DNA of 64,000 nt from Rhodospirillum centenum SW (GTDB taxonomy: Bacteria; Pseudomonadota; Alphaproteobacteria; Azospirillales; Azospirillaceae): assembly GCF_000016185.1 (NCBI RefSeq), contig NC_011420.2, positions 2,562,501 through 2,626,500 of the forward strand. The letters run 5' to 3'. The position numbers were made by a program, and so were the translations under genes. Below the pieces are notes generated by a model. That model did not search any database. It was given only the letters and a program-made list of their open reading frames with translations, and was not told the DNA's origin. This document shows positions 40,736-49,774 of the stretch, in pieces (the first letter of the stretch is position 1; every line of letters begins with the position of its first letter).

Positions 40736-43024
40736 CTACCGCTCGTAGTAGCGCGGGCCGAGATGGTACTGGCCGCTGTCGCCGAAGCTGTAGTCGGCAT
40801 GGCGGCGGGTGTTGACCATGGTCAGCAGGACGCCGCCCAGATCGCCGCCCGCCTCCAGCAACTGGCGCAGCGCGTGCAGCACATGCTCGCGCCGGGTGCG
40901 GGCCCAGCGGACGACGAACACCGTCTCGTCCACGTAGCGCGCGAGGATGCGGCTGTCCGAGACCACCATGACGGGCGAGCTGTCCACCACCACGAAGTCG
41001 TAGTACTTGGTCAGGCCCTGGAGGAAGGTGCGGGTCCGGTCCGCGGCCAGGAAATGGACCGGGTTGGCGACATGCCCGCCGGCCGGAATGACGTCCAGCG
41101 AACTGCGCGGATCGCGCTGGATGATCTCCTCAAAGGTCGCCTTGTCCTGGAGATACTCCACCAGACCCGGCTGCAGCGAGAGGCCGAGCTGGGTGTGCAG
41201 GGTCGGCCGCCGCAGGTCGGCGTCGATCAGCAGCGTGCGCATGCCGCTCTGCGCCACCGCCCGCGCCAGATTGATGGAGGTCGTGCTCTTGCCCTCGTTG
41301 GGCAGGGCCGAGGTCACCATCACGGTGCGCGGCCGCCGGTCGCCGGTGCTCAGGAACAGGCTGGCGACGGCGCTGGACACCGCCTCGCCGAAGGCGGAGC
41401 GGGGCTTGCGCAGGAAGAAGTCGGCCGGGGCGATGCCGGCGCGCTGCCGCCGCCCGATCACGGGCAGCATGCCCAGCGCCGGCAGGCCGGTCGCGGCGGT
41501 AAGCTGCTCGGACGAGCGGAAACCCTGGTCGAGCTGTTCGGCGATGAAGGCCAGCACGACGCCCAGCACCAGGGAGAAGAACAGCGCCAGCCCCACCAGC
41601 AGCGGCTTGTTCGGGGCCGACGGCGCCTGCGGCACCGGGGCGGGGGAGATCACCCGCGCATCGGCCTGCTGGAGATCCTGTTGCAGCGTCGTCTCGTTGA
41701 ACCGCTCCATCAGCGTGTTCAGCAGCAGCCGGTTGCTGGCCGCCTCCTCCTCCAGCGAGCGGAGCTGCACCAGCGAGGTGCCGCGCTCGCCGGCGGCGGT
41801 CTTCATCTGCTCCAGCTCCTTCTCCACCACCGACTGGCGCTCGCGGGCGATGGCGACCTCGTTGCGCAGGCCGCCGATGATCTTGTTCACCTCGCCGCGG
41901 ATGCGGGTCGCCAGTTCGGCCATCTCCGCCTTGATGTTGATGATCTGCGGGTGGCGCTCGCCGAACGTCTCGGACAGGTCGGCGTAGCGGCGGTTCAGTT
42001 CGATCTGCTGGGACTGGAGGGACTGGATCAGCGGGCTCTGCAACACCGCCATCGGCAGGGACGAGGCATCCGTCGTGCCCTGCGCCCGCTCCGCCGCGCG
42101 CAGCCGCGCCTCGGCCTCCACGGTGGCGCTGCGCAGGATCACCAGCTCGGCGTTCAGGCGCGACAGCTCCTGCGTCGCCAGGGTCGTCGTGTTCTCCCCC
42201 TGGAGAAGCCCGGCGCGGGCCCGGTACTCCTCCACGGCGCGCTCCGCCGCCTCGGTCCGGGTACGCAGGTCGGTCAGCCGGGCGCTGAGCCAGTCCGTCG
42301 CCCGCTGCGTCGCCTCGTACTTCGCCTCGAGCTGCTCCAGGATGTAGAGGTCGGCGACGGTGTTGGCGACGCTGGCCGCCAACTGCCGGTCGGTGGAGGT
42401 GAAGGCGATCTGGATGACACGGCTGCGCCCGCGCGGGGCGGCGCTGAGCCGGTCCAGGAAGCGGTTCACGATGCGGGTGCGCAGCTCCGCCTCGGGATCG
42501 TCGGGACCCTGGCGCGCCGGCTCGGCCCCGAACAGGCCGCCGACCCAGCCGACGATGCCGCGCAGCCCGTCCGTCAGCCCGTCGATCGGCCCGCCGTCCA
42601 GCCCCATCTCCTCCGCCAGCGTCGGGTTGAATTCCGGCAGCCGGGCGAGGTCGAGCTTGTCGATCACCTTCTGCGCCAGCCCGCGCGACGTGATGATGGC
42701 GATCTCGCCCTGGATCGTCTCCACGTCCGGCGGCAGGCCGGAGACGACGGCCTCCACGTCCAGGGTGCGCTGCTGCCGCGGCTCGATCATCACGGTCGAG
42801 GTGGCGGTGTAGGTGGGCGTGATCTGCTCGACCAGCAGCACGGTCAGCAGCGTCACGACCAGCATGGTGCCCAGCACCAGCCACTTGCGCCGCTTCAGCT
42901 TCAGGAACTGGTCGCGCAGGGAGACGGCCTGCTGTTCGGTCAGCAGGCGCGTCAGGCGCTGGGAGCGCAGCTCGCGGTCCCGCTGGGTCGCCTCGCGGAA
43001 GGGAATGACGTCTTCGGATGCCAT
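40736..43024 (-). CDS. Exopolysaccharide chain-length regulator with tyrosine kinase domain (Wzc/ExoP type)
   Basis: The 762-residue protein joins a Wzz-type membrane region (helices near 48-70 and 475-495, with a long periplasmic coiled coil) to a C-terminal BY-kinase domain. Walker A SALPNEGKSTTSIN and Walker A' LLIDADLRRP are clear, the second Walker motif is FVVVDSSPVMVV, and a Tyr-containing tail (HADYSFGDSGQYHLGPRYYER) supplies autophosphorylation sites. It controls polymer length and export in Wzy-type EPS systems. It is divergent from the glycosyltransferase operon across a 660-base gap. No Wza, Wzx or Wzy gene is in the window. Confidence 0.92.
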   Translation of the reverse strand: MASEDVIPFREATQRDRELRSQRLTRLLTEQQAVSLRDQFLKLKRRKWLVLGTMLVVTLLTVLLVEQITPTYTATSTVMIEPRQQRTLDVEAVVSGLPPDVETIQGEIAIITSRGLAQKVIDKLDLARLPEFNPTLAEEMGLDGGPIDGLTDGLRGIVGWVGGLFGAEPARQGPDDPEAELRTRIVNRFLDRLSAAPRGRSRVIQIAFTSTDRQLAASVANTVADLYILEQLEAKYEATQRATDWLSARLTDLRTRTEAAERAVEEYRARAGLLQGENTTTLATQELSRLNAELVILRSATVEAEARLRAAERAQGTTDASSLPMAVLQSPLIQSLQSQQIELNRRYADLSETFGERHPQIINIKAEMAELATRIRGEVNKIIGGLRNEVAIARERQSVVEKELEQMKTAAGERGTSLVQLRSLEEEAASNRLLLNTLMERFNETTLQQDLQQADARVISPAPVPQAPSAPNKPLLVGLALFFSLVLGVVLAFIAEQLDQGFRSSEQLTAATGLPALGMLPVIGRRQRAGIAPADFFLRKPRSAFGEAVSSAVASLFLSTGDRRPRTVMVTSALPNEGKSTTSINLARAVAQSGMRTLLIDADLRRPTLHTQLGLSLQPGLVEYLQDKATFEEIIQRDPRSSLDVIPAGGHVANPVHFLAADRTRTFLQGLTKYYDFVVVDSSPVMVVSDSRILARYVDETVFVVRWARTRREHVLHALRQLLEAGGDLGGVLLTMVNTRRHADYSFGDSGQYHLGPRYYER

Positions 43025-43687
43025 CTCGGCTCGCTCGCGCTGTCCACGAAGGGGGACGGCCCGGACCCCTGGGGGCCGGACACGAGAGCGCTAACGCGGG
43101 CCGGGAAAGAAGGCTCCACCGTCGGCGGGGGCGCATGCAGGGAAGACCGCGACCCTAGGGGGTACTCCGGCCCCCCGGCTTTGCGCCCCTCCCGGCGTTG
43201 CGCCTGCCGGCGTCCGGCCGGGGCGGATGCCCGGGACGGAGTGCCGGCGCCGACGGGATCTCAGCGGCGGCGGCGGTCCGGCCGCACGCGGACGGGGACG
43301 GGCACCGGGGCCGGCTGCGCCAGCCCGGCGATGCCGTCGAGCACCCCCTCCACGATCCGGTCGATGGCCTTGGCCAGCCGGCGCCGGAGCGACCGGCCCG
43401 CAGCGGAAGCGCGGGGGGTGGAAGCGTTTCTGTCTCGCACGTTCAGGCTCTCCTCGCTGTGAACGGCCATGGACACCGGCCGGGAAACCCGGCCTTCAAC
43501 ACAGGGGCCTTCCAACACATGGGTACGCACCCCGGGAAAGGGCAACACCGGGAGGGCCCCGTCCGTTGCAATCCACTGCTTTCGGAGTAGCCGCACCCCC
43601 GCCGTGAACGATCCGGCGCGGGGGGCGTTGACGACGGCGGCGCCCGGTCCCGGGCCGGCGTCCCCGCGGTCCTCCGGAGAAGACGAC
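43025..43687. other. Gap between the chain-length regulator and the glycosyltransferase operon
   Basis: This 663-base stretch separates two divergent EPS transcripts and must contain both promoters. It holds one weak small reading frame (43261-43470, minus). No promoter pair was convincing and no repeat was seen. Confidence 0.6.
43261..43470 (-). CDS. Possible small basic protein
   Basis: A 69-residue frame begins MAVHSEESLNVRDRNAS, has a helical middle (LAKAIDRIVEGVLDGIAGLA) and ends in a Pro/Val/Arg-rich tail. It has no strong ribosome site and no recognised family. The helical portion looks protein-like, but the tail may be GC-rich noise. It could be an unrelated small gene upstream of the chain-length regulator. 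Confidence 0.3.
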   Translation of the reverse strand: MAVHSEESLNVRDRNASTPRASAAGRSLRRRLAKAIDRIVEGVLDGIAGLAQPAPVPVPVRVRPDRRRR

Positions 43688-44971
43688 GTGCGCAGTCCCG
43701 AAGACCCGATACCCGACAGGCAGCCCCGCGGCAGCGGCCCGCGCGGGCAGGTGGAAACGCCCGCGCCGCGCCGCGCCGTGCTGCTGTCGGGTCACTACTA
43801 CGCCTCGCGGCGGCGGGCGAACTTCCATTTCCTGGCGGACGCGCTGGTCGCGCAGGGCTGGGAGGTGACCTTCGCCACCACCCAGATCAGCCCGATCTCG
43901 CGGCTGCGCGGCGATCCGCGCTTCGAGTACCCGGTGCAGGCCGAGGCGAACCGGCCCGTGACGGTGCGGCCGGGGCTGACCAGCCATGTCTGGTACACGC
44001 CCTACCATGTCTTTCACCTGCGCCACCCGCTGCTGGACCGGCTGAGCCAGCCGCTGGCGGCGCTCTGGGCGCGGCTGCCGATGCCGGGGCTGGAGGAGGC
44101 GCTGCGCCGGGCCGATCTGGTGATGGTGGAGAGCACGGGCGCGCTGCTGCTGGTGGAGCGCATCCGCCGCCTGAACCCGGGCGCGCGGCTGGTCTACCGG
44201 GTATCGGACGACATCCGGAACCTGGGCCAGCACCGGGCCGTGATCGCGGCGGAGGAGCGGGTGGCGCCGCTGTTCGACCTGATCTCCACCCCGTCACGCT
44301 ATTCCTTCGAGCGGTTCGCGGCCCTGGGCACGGCGCGGCTGCACCCGCACGGGATCGACGCCGCCGCCTTCGACGCCCCCTGCCCCGACCCCTACCGCGG
44401 GCTGCGCGGGAGCGGAACCGGCGGGGACGGTCTGCACGCCGTCTCGGTCGGGCATTCCTTCTACGATCCGGAGCTGGTGGCCGTGGCGGCGGAGCAGTTC
44501 CCGCACTGGACCTTCCACGTCATCGGCCGGGTGCCGCGCACGGGCGACCGGCCGAACATCCGCTGGTACGGGGAGATGCCGTTCCGCGAGACCATCCCCT
44601 ACATCGTCCATGCCGACATCGGGCTGGCCCCCTACACCTACCGCGAGGGGGCGGAGACCCTGGCCGACAGTTCGCTGAAGCTGATGCAGTACACCTGGTG
44701 CCGGCTGCCGGCGGTGGCGCCGGACTTCGCCACCCGGCCCGACCGGCCGCATGTCGTCGGCTACCGGCAGGGCGACCGCGCCTCCATCCGCCACGCCCTG
44801 GTCGCCGCCGCCAAGGTGGACCGCGCCGGCATCTCCCGCGCCGGCATCGCCGGCTGGGACGAACTGGCACGCCGGATCGTCGGTCCCGACGATGCCCCCG
44901 CCGATGACGCGCCCGTCCGGGAGACCGGGCAGGACGCCCCCCGCCGCGCCGCTGCCGGGTACGGCCGATGA
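43688..44971 (+). CDS. GumK-like glucuronosyltransferase (GT70 family)
   Basis: The 427-residue GT-B enzyme follows the Xanthomonas GumK pattern: GHYYASRRRANFHFLADAL near the N-terminus, LVMVESTGALLLVERIRRL, LVYRVSDD, then HAVSVGHSFYDPEL, WTFHVIG, YGEMPFRETIPYIVHADIGLAPY and LADSSLKLMQY. GumK moves glucuronic acid onto the lipid-linked sugar in xanthan synthesis. The donor here is inferred. The GTG at 43688 has GGAG about 8 bases upstream; an ATG 73 codons earlier gives a Pro-rich leader. First gene of a three-gene operon, overlapping the next by ATGA. Confidence 0.85.
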   Translation: MRSPEDPIPDRQPRGSGPRGQVETPAPRRAVLLSGHYYASRRRANFHFLADALVAQGWEVTFATTQISPISRLRGDPRFEYPVQAEANRPVTVRPGLTSHVWYTPYHVFHLRHPLLDRLSQPLAALWARLPMPGLEEALRRADLVMVESTGALLLVERIRRLNPGARLVYRVSDDIRNLGQHRAVIAAEERVAPLFDLISTPSRYSFERFAALGTARLHPHGIDAAAFDAPCPDPYRGLRGSGTGGDGLHAVSVGHSFYDPELVAVAAEQFPHWTFHVIGRVPRTGDRPNIRWYGEMPFRETIPYIVHADIGLAPYTYREGAETLADSSLKLMQYTWCRLPAVAPDFATRPDRPHVVGYRQGDRASIRHALVAAAKVDRAGISRAGIAGWDELARRIVGPDDAPADDAPVRETGQDAPRRAAAGYGR

Positions 44972-46101
44972 CGATGCCCCTGTCCCGGACCCGGCCGGCC
45001 GCGGCCCCGCGGCCGCCGCTGGCCATCAACGGCCGCTTCCTGGCGCAGCGCCTGACCGGGGTGCAGCGCTACGCGCGCGAACTGGTGCGGGCGCTGGACG
45101 CGGCGCTGGCCGCCCGCGCCGCCGCCGGCGATCCCTGGCCGGCGGAGATCCTGCTGCCCCCCGACGGGCAGGAGCCGGAGCCCTTCCGCCACATCGCCGT
45201 GCGCCGGGTCGGCCGGCGCCACGGCCACGCCTGGGAGCAGATCGACCTGCCCCGCGCCGCCCGCGGTGCGCTGCTGCTGAACCTGGGCAACACGGGGCCG
45301 CTGCTGCATCCGCGGCAGGTGGTGGCGATCCACGATGCCGGCGTCTATGCCGTGCCGGAGAGCTATTCCTGGCAGTTCCGCGCCTGGTACAGGGCGCTCT
45401 GGTCGGTGCTGGGCCGGCGTGCGCTGAAGGTCGTCACGGTCAGCGCCTTCTCCGCCGGGGAACTGGCGCGCCATGCCGGGGTGGCACCGGAACGGCTGGC
45501 CGTCGTCCACAACGCTGCCGACCATTTCGCCGGGCTGGACGCCGATCCCGGCGCGCTGGCGCGGCACGGGCTGGCGGCGGGCGGCTACGTCTTCGCCCTG
45601 GGCAGCCGGGCGAAGGCGAAGAACACGGCCGCGGTGGCGAAGGCGCTGGCGCTGCTGCCGGAGCCGCGGCCGCTGCTGGTCACCGCCGGGCACCGCGATC
45701 CGCGCATCTTCGCCGACGCCGGCGGGCTGCCGGATGCGGGCGTGCGCGAGCTGGGCCCGGTCTCCGACGCCGAGCTGAAGGCGCTCTACCAGGGCGCCCT
45801 CTGCCTTGTCTTCCCCAGCTTCTACGAGGGGTTCGGCCTGCCGCCCCTGGAGGCGATGATCGCCGGCTGCCCGGTGGTGGCGGCCCGCGCCGCTTCGCTG
45901 CCGGAGGTGTGCGGCGACGCCGCCCTCTATGTCGATCCGGCGGACCCCGCCGACATCGCCCGCGCGGTCGCGCGGCTGACGGGCGACCCGGCCCTGCGCG
46001 CGGCCCTGGCCGGGCGCGGTCGGCGGCGGGCCGCGGATTTCGGCTGGGACGTCAGCGCCGGCCGCCTGCTTTCCGTTCTCGACGAGGTTTCCGGCCCATG
46101 A
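44968..46101 (+). CDS. Family 4 glycosyltransferase
   Basis: The 377-residue GT-B protein has AINGRFLAQRLTGVQRYAREL at the start (WbpZ/WbaZ-like N-terminal), VVAIHDAGVYAVPESYSW, VVTVSAFSAGELARH, and the nucleotide-sugar site VFPSFYEGFGLPPLEAM with the E-x7-E pattern. Most members transfer mannose or glucose from GDP or UDP sugars. It overlaps both neighbours by ATGA, so the three enzymes are made together and presumably build one EPS repeat unit. Confidence 0.88.
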   Translation: MTMPLSRTRPAAAPRPPLAINGRFLAQRLTGVQRYARELVRALDAALAARAAAGDPWPAEILLPPDGQEPEPFRHIAVRRVGRRHGHAWEQIDLPRAARGALLLNLGNTGPLLHPRQVVAIHDAGVYAVPESYSWQFRAWYRALWSVLGRRALKVVTVSAFSAGELARHAGVAPERLAVVHNAADHFAGLDADPGALARHGLAAGGYVFALGSRAKAKNTAAVAKALALLPEPRPLLVTAGHRDPRIFADAGGLPDAGVRELGPVSDAELKALYQGALCLVFPSFYEGFGLPPLEAMIAGCPVVAARAASLPEVCGDAALYVDPADPADIARAVARLTGDPALRAALAGRGRRRAADFGWDVSAGRLLSVLDEVSGP

Positions 46102-47300
46102 AGGTCGCCATCATCCATTACTGGCTGGTCGCCATGCGCGGCGGCGAGAAGGTGCTGGAACAGCTCTGCCGCCTGTTCCCGCAGGCGGACATCTTCACCC
46201 ATGTCGTCGATCCGGCGGTGCTGTCGCCGACGCTGAAGCGCCACCGCATCGTCACCAGCTTCATCGACCGACTGCCCGGCGCCCGCCGGCACTACCAGAA
46301 GTACCTGCCGCTGATGCCGCTGGCGCTGGAGCATCTGGACCTGCGCGGCTACGACCTGGTCATCAGCAGCGAGAGCGGCCCGGCCAAAGGCGTGGTGACC
46401 GACCCGGACGCCGTGCATGTCTGCTACTGCCACTCGCCCATGCGCTATGTCTGGAACATGTACCACGATTACCGCGGCGGGCTGGGCCGGCTGGCGGGAT
46501 CGGCGCTGGTGCCGGTGGCGCACTATCTGCGCTGGTGGGACACGGTGACGGCGGCGCGGGTGGACAGCTTCGCGGCCAATTCGGGCAACGTCGCCCGCCG
46601 CATCCGCCGCTACTACGGCCGCGGGTCAGAGGTGGTGTTCCCGCCGGTGGAGGTGGACGACTTCACCCCGACCCGCGACCATGACGGCTTCTATCTCGTG
46701 GCCGGTCAGCTTGTCGGCTACAAGCGGGCCGATCTGGCGGTGGAGGCGTTCAACCGCAGCGGCCGGCCGCTGGTGGTGATCGGCGCGGGCGAGCAGCTCG
46801 ACGCGCTGCGCCGCATGGCGCGGCCGAACGTGCGGGTGCTGGGGCCGCAGCCCTTCGACAGCCTGCGCAGCCATTACGCCCGCTGCCGCGCCCTGGTGTT
46901 CCCCGGCGAGGAGGATTTCGGCATCGTCCCGGTGGAGGCGATGGCCTCGGGCAAGCCGGTGCTGGCCTATGGCCGCGGCGGCGCCCTGGAGACGGTGGTG
47001 GACGGCCGCACCGGCCTGTTCTTCCGCGAGCAGAGCGTGGACGCCATCAACGCGGCTGTGGAACGGTTCGAGGCGACGGAGCGCCGCTTCTCCACCGAGG
47101 AGATCGCGCTGCACGCCCGCGGCTTCCACGCCGACCTGTTCCGCGGGCGGATGGCCGGGCTGATCGCCCGCAGCCTGACCGCGGCGGGGCACGATCCGGG
47201 GGATCTGGCGGCGCTGGCGGCGGAAACGGAGCTGGCGGCGGAGCCGTCCCTCCTGGCCCCGCCCGCGCCCCTGCCCCCACGGCAGCGCGCGGCGGGCTGA
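46098..47300 (+). CDS. Family 4 glycosyltransferase (WbaZ-like mannosyltransferase type)
   Basis: The 400-residue GT-B protein reads MKVAIIHYWLVAMRGGEKVLEQL, YDLVISSESGPAKGV, VCYCHSPMRYVWNMYHDY, SFAANSGNVARRI, YLVAGQLVGYKRADLAVEAFNR and VFPGEEDFGIVPVEAMASGKPV. The CYCHSPMRY block is typical of WbaZ-type mannosyltransferases; the E-x7-E pattern is present. An Ala/Pro-rich tail follows residue 370. Third gene of the operon after the GumK-like enzyme. Sugar and linkage are inferred. Confidence 0.87.
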   Translation: MKVAIIHYWLVAMRGGEKVLEQLCRLFPQADIFTHVVDPAVLSPTLKRHRIVTSFIDRLPGARRHYQKYLPLMPLALEHLDLRGYDLVISSESGPAKGVVTDPDAVHVCYCHSPMRYVWNMYHDYRGGLGRLAGSALVPVAHYLRWWDTVTAARVDSFAANSGNVARRIRRYYGRGSEVVFPPVEVDDFTPTRDHDGFYLVAGQLVGYKRADLAVEAFNRSGRPLVVIGAGEQLDALRRMARPNVRVLGPQPFDSLRSHYARCRALVFPGEEDFGIVPVEAMASGKPVLAYGRGGALETVVDGRTGLFFREQSVDAINAAVERFEATERRFSTEEIALHARGFHADLFRGRMAGLIARSLTAAGHDPGDLAALAAETELAAEPSLLAPPAPLPPRQRAAG

Positions 47301-47307
47301 GCCGGGA

Positions 47308-47852
47308 TCAGCCGAACCAGATCAGCCAGAGCAGCCCGGCGACGGCGCCGAAGGCCGCCAGCGCCAGATAGGTGGGGACAGGCACGGGCACCTTCTCGTC
47401 CGCGCGGCGCTGCTGCTGGGCGGCCGCCGGCCCGCCGAGCCCGCCCATTCCCGCACCGCCCATTCCCGCGGAACCGAGGCCGCGGGCGCGGGCGCCCTGC
47501 CCGCGGGACGCGGGTCCCGCGCCGGGCCGGGCCGGGCCGGGCGGGCCGCGGCGGCGGCAGCGGACTCGGGGTCGGGCTGCCGACGCTCCTTGCCGGCGAC
47601 CAGGGTGGGCCGGGTCGGCCCCTTGCCCTTGAAGGGATCGTGCAGGTCGATCAGGTGCCAGTCATAGTCCGACAGCACGTCCTCGGTCTTGAAGTCCACC
47701 TGGATCAGCCGGACATAGCCGCCGCCGTGCTGCGCCACGGCCTGACGGAACTCGGCGCGGCCCTGCTCCAGCCCGTCCACCAGGGCGAGCGTCTCCCACT
47801 TCCTGCCTTTCGGCTTCTGGACGGCGAACTTGCGGTGCGGGCTGGACGGCAC
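47308..47852 (-). pseudogene. Small membrane-anchored protein gene split by a frame change at a GCCGG array
   Basis: The first part (from GTG 47852) reads HRKFAVQKPKGRKWETLALVDG, then YVRLIQVDFKTED and LSDYDWHLIDLHDP in one frame. The last part, in another frame, reads GLGSAGMGGAGMGG, AAAQQQRRADEKV and VPTYLALAAFGAVAGLLWL before a stop at 47308, a convincing C-terminal membrane helix. The frames change near 47521-47540, where GCCGG is repeated four times. The total length is 545 bases; with one unit fewer it is 540, a clean 179-codon gene. Either a slip in the genome, a reversible switch, or a sequence error. Family unknown. Confidence 0.6.
47521..47540. repeat. GCCGG pentamer, four copies
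   Basis: GCCGGGCCGGGCCGGGCCGG lies within the reading frame at 47308-47852 at the place where the frame changes. A loss of one copy, or gain of two, would restore the frame. Confidence 0.85.
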
Positions 47853-47863
47853 GGGCGCTCTCT

Positions 47864-47907
47864 GGACGGTTCGCAGTGGGGGACGGTTCGCAGTGGGGGA
47901 CGGTTCG
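47864..47907. repeat. 17-base tandem repeat upstream of the split gene
   Basis: GGACGGTTCGCAGTGGG occurs twice exactly (47864-47880, 47881-47897) and a third time in part. It begins 12 bases upstream of the GTG start on the minus strand, in the leader of that gene. Confidence 0.85.
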
Positions 47908-48005
47908 CGTGAGAACGGTTTCGCAGGCGGCGGCCGGGCGATTGTAGGAAACACGCCCCCGGCAGCCAACAGTGGACTGCCGGCGGGGGACACCGTGAAG
48001 CGGCC

Positions 48006-48875
48006 TCACTCCCCCGTCTGCAACAGCGCTCCCCGGGTCCGCGCGTTGCGGAAGGCACCGAGGAAGTAGAGCGCGGCGGCCAGACCGTAGAGGAGGTTGA
48101 GCCCGACGGCCGCCCCCAGATGCCCCCAGTGGAACGGCTGGCCGAACAGCGTGGCCCGCATCCCCTCGAACACATGCGTGGAGGGCAGCGCCAGCGACAG
48201 CGGCTGCAGCCACGCCGGCAGGGCGGTGACCGGGTAGTAGACGGCCGACACCGGGGCCAGCACGAAGACCGCCATCCAGGCCAGACTCTCCGCCCCCATG
48301 CCGTGGCGCAGGATCAGACCGCTGGTGACCAGCCCGACCGCCACCCCCATCAGCATCAGGTTGGCGAAGAAGGGCAGCAGCGGCAGCCCCAGGCTGGTGA
48401 TCAGATTGAAGTCGAACAGCGGGATGGCGATCAGCACCGGCACGCTGAGCCCGATCAGGGTGCGGATCAGCGCCATGGCGATCAGCGAGACGACCCATTC
48501 CGCCGGCCGCAGCGGGCTGACGAACAGGTTGCCCAGGTTGCGGCTCCACATCTCCTCCAGGAAGGAGACGGACATGCCCATCTGGCTGCGCACCAGCACG
48601 TCCCAGAGCAGCACCGCCGCGATCAGCACGCCCGCGGCCTGCGCGACCCAGGAGCTGTTGGTGGCGAGGAAACGGGAGAGGAACCCCCAGAGCAGGAGCT
48701 GCACCGTCGGCCAGTAGGCCAGTTCCAGCGCCCGCGGCCAGGACCCGCGCAGCAGATACCAGTGGCGTAGCACCACGGCACCGATCCGCCGGGCCGGCGA
48801 GGACGCCAGCGGAGGGCGGACATAGGAAGGGGGCGGATCGGCGGGGAGGTCGGCGGGGGCGGAACGGGCGTCCAT
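48006..48875 (-). CDS. ABC-2 type transporter permease
   Basis: The 289-residue protein has six membrane helices in the ABC-2 pattern, including TVQLLLWGFLSRFLA, FLEEMWSRNLGNLFVSPLRPAEWVVSL and PVSAVYYPVTALPAWLQPLSLALPSTHVFEGMR, the last being the family signature near the C-terminus. The EEMWSRN block resembles NodJ/RfbD-type exporters of lipids or glycans. The start at 48875 follows GAGG closely. It is downstream of the ATPase gene on the same strand, 66 bases away, and the two form one exporter. Substrate unknown. Confidence 0.87.
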   Translation of the reverse strand: MDARSAPADLPADPPPSYVRPPLASSPARRIGAVVLRHWYLLRGSWPRALELAYWPTVQLLLWGFLSRFLATNSSWVAQAAGVLIAAVLLWDVLVRSQMGMSVSFLEEMWSRNLGNLFVSPLRPAEWVVSLIAMALIRTLIGLSVPVLIAIPLFDFNLITSLGLPLLPFFANLMLMGVAVGLVTSGLILRHGMGAESLAWMAVFVLAPVSAVYYPVTALPAWLQPLSLALPSTHVFEGMRATLFGQPFHWGHLGAAVGLNLLYGLAAALYFLGAFRNARTRGALLQTGE

Positions 48876-48941
48876 GCGCCTCAGGTAGAGAAGCGGCGCG
48901 GCGAAGGCAAGCGCCTTGCCGGGCCACGGCACGCCCGTCCG

Positions 48942-49715
48942 CTATTCGGCCGCGGCACGGCGGTCGCGGGCGATGTCCAGGAACACCTCGTCCAGCGTGG
49001 CGCGGCCGTAGCGGGCCAGCAGCTCGGCCGGGGCGCCGCGGTCCACGATGCGCCCGGCCTTCATCATCAGCACCCCGTCGCACAGCCGCTCCACCTCGGC
49101 CATGTTGTGCGAGGCGAGCAGGATGGTGGCGCCGGTGCGGGCGCGGAACCGCTCCAGATAGGTGCGGATCCAGTCCGCCGTGTCGGGATCCAGGCTGGCC
49201 GTCGGCTCGTCCAGCAGCAGCACCTCCGGCTCGTTCAACAGGGCCTTGGCCAGGGCGACGCGGGTCTTCTGCCCGGCCGACAGCCCGCCGGAGGAGCGGT
49301 TGAGCAGGCGGGTCAGGTCCAGATCCTCCGCCAGCGCGTGGATACGACGGCGATAGCCGGTCAGGCCGTAGAGATGGGCATAGACGGTCAGGTTCTCTTC
49401 GACCGTCAACCGGTGCGGCAGATCAACGTAGGGGCTGGAGAAGTTCATGCGCGGCAGCACGCGGTAGCGTTCGCGCAGCATGTCGCGGCCCAGCACCTCC
49501 ACCCGGCCCGAGGTCGGCAGCAGCAGCCCCAGCAGGACCGACAGCGTCGTCGTCTTGCCCGCGCCGTTGCCGCCCAGCAGCGCCACCGTCCGCCCGGACG
49601 GAACCTCGAAGCTGATCGAATCCACGGCGACGACGGACCCGAACCGCTTGGTCAGGCCCTCGACACGGATGCTGGCGGCCGGATCGCCGGAGGTTGATCT
49701 GGTCGATTGCGACAT
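48942..49715 (-). CDS. ABC transporter ATP-binding protein
   Basis: The 257-residue ATPase has Walker A LLGGNGAGKTTT, Q-loop region FSSPYVDLPHRLTVEEN, signature SSGGLSAGQKTRVALAKALL, Walker B VLLLDEPTASLD and switch His in LASHNMAEV. It is of the DrrA/NatA/NodI exporter group (single nucleotide-binding domain with ABC-2 permease). Divergent from regB by 59 bases; the ABC pair and regBA therefore may share control, inferred. Confidence 0.93.
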   Translation of the reverse strand: MSQSTRSTSGDPAASIRVEGLTKRFGSVVAVDSISFEVPSGRTVALLGGNGAGKTTTLSVLLGLLLPTSGRVEVLGRDMLRERYRVLPRMNFSSPYVDLPHRLTVEENLTVYAHLYGLTGYRRRIHALAEDLDLTRLLNRSSGGLSAGQKTRVALAKALLNEPEVLLLDEPTASLDPDTADWIRTYLERFRARTGATILLASHNMAEVERLCDGVLMMKAGRIVDRGAPAELLARYGRATLDEVFLDIARDRRAAAE

Positions 49716-49774
49716 AGGATCGAATATGGCCCTATGGGTGCCCCCTGCCTAGACCGACGCGACCCAATATCACG

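Noticed and set aside
43469-43687. An N-terminal extension of the GumK-like enzyme from ATG 43469
   Set aside because: The added 73 residues are Pro/Gly-rich without similarity to GumK; the GTG at 43688 has a ribosome site.
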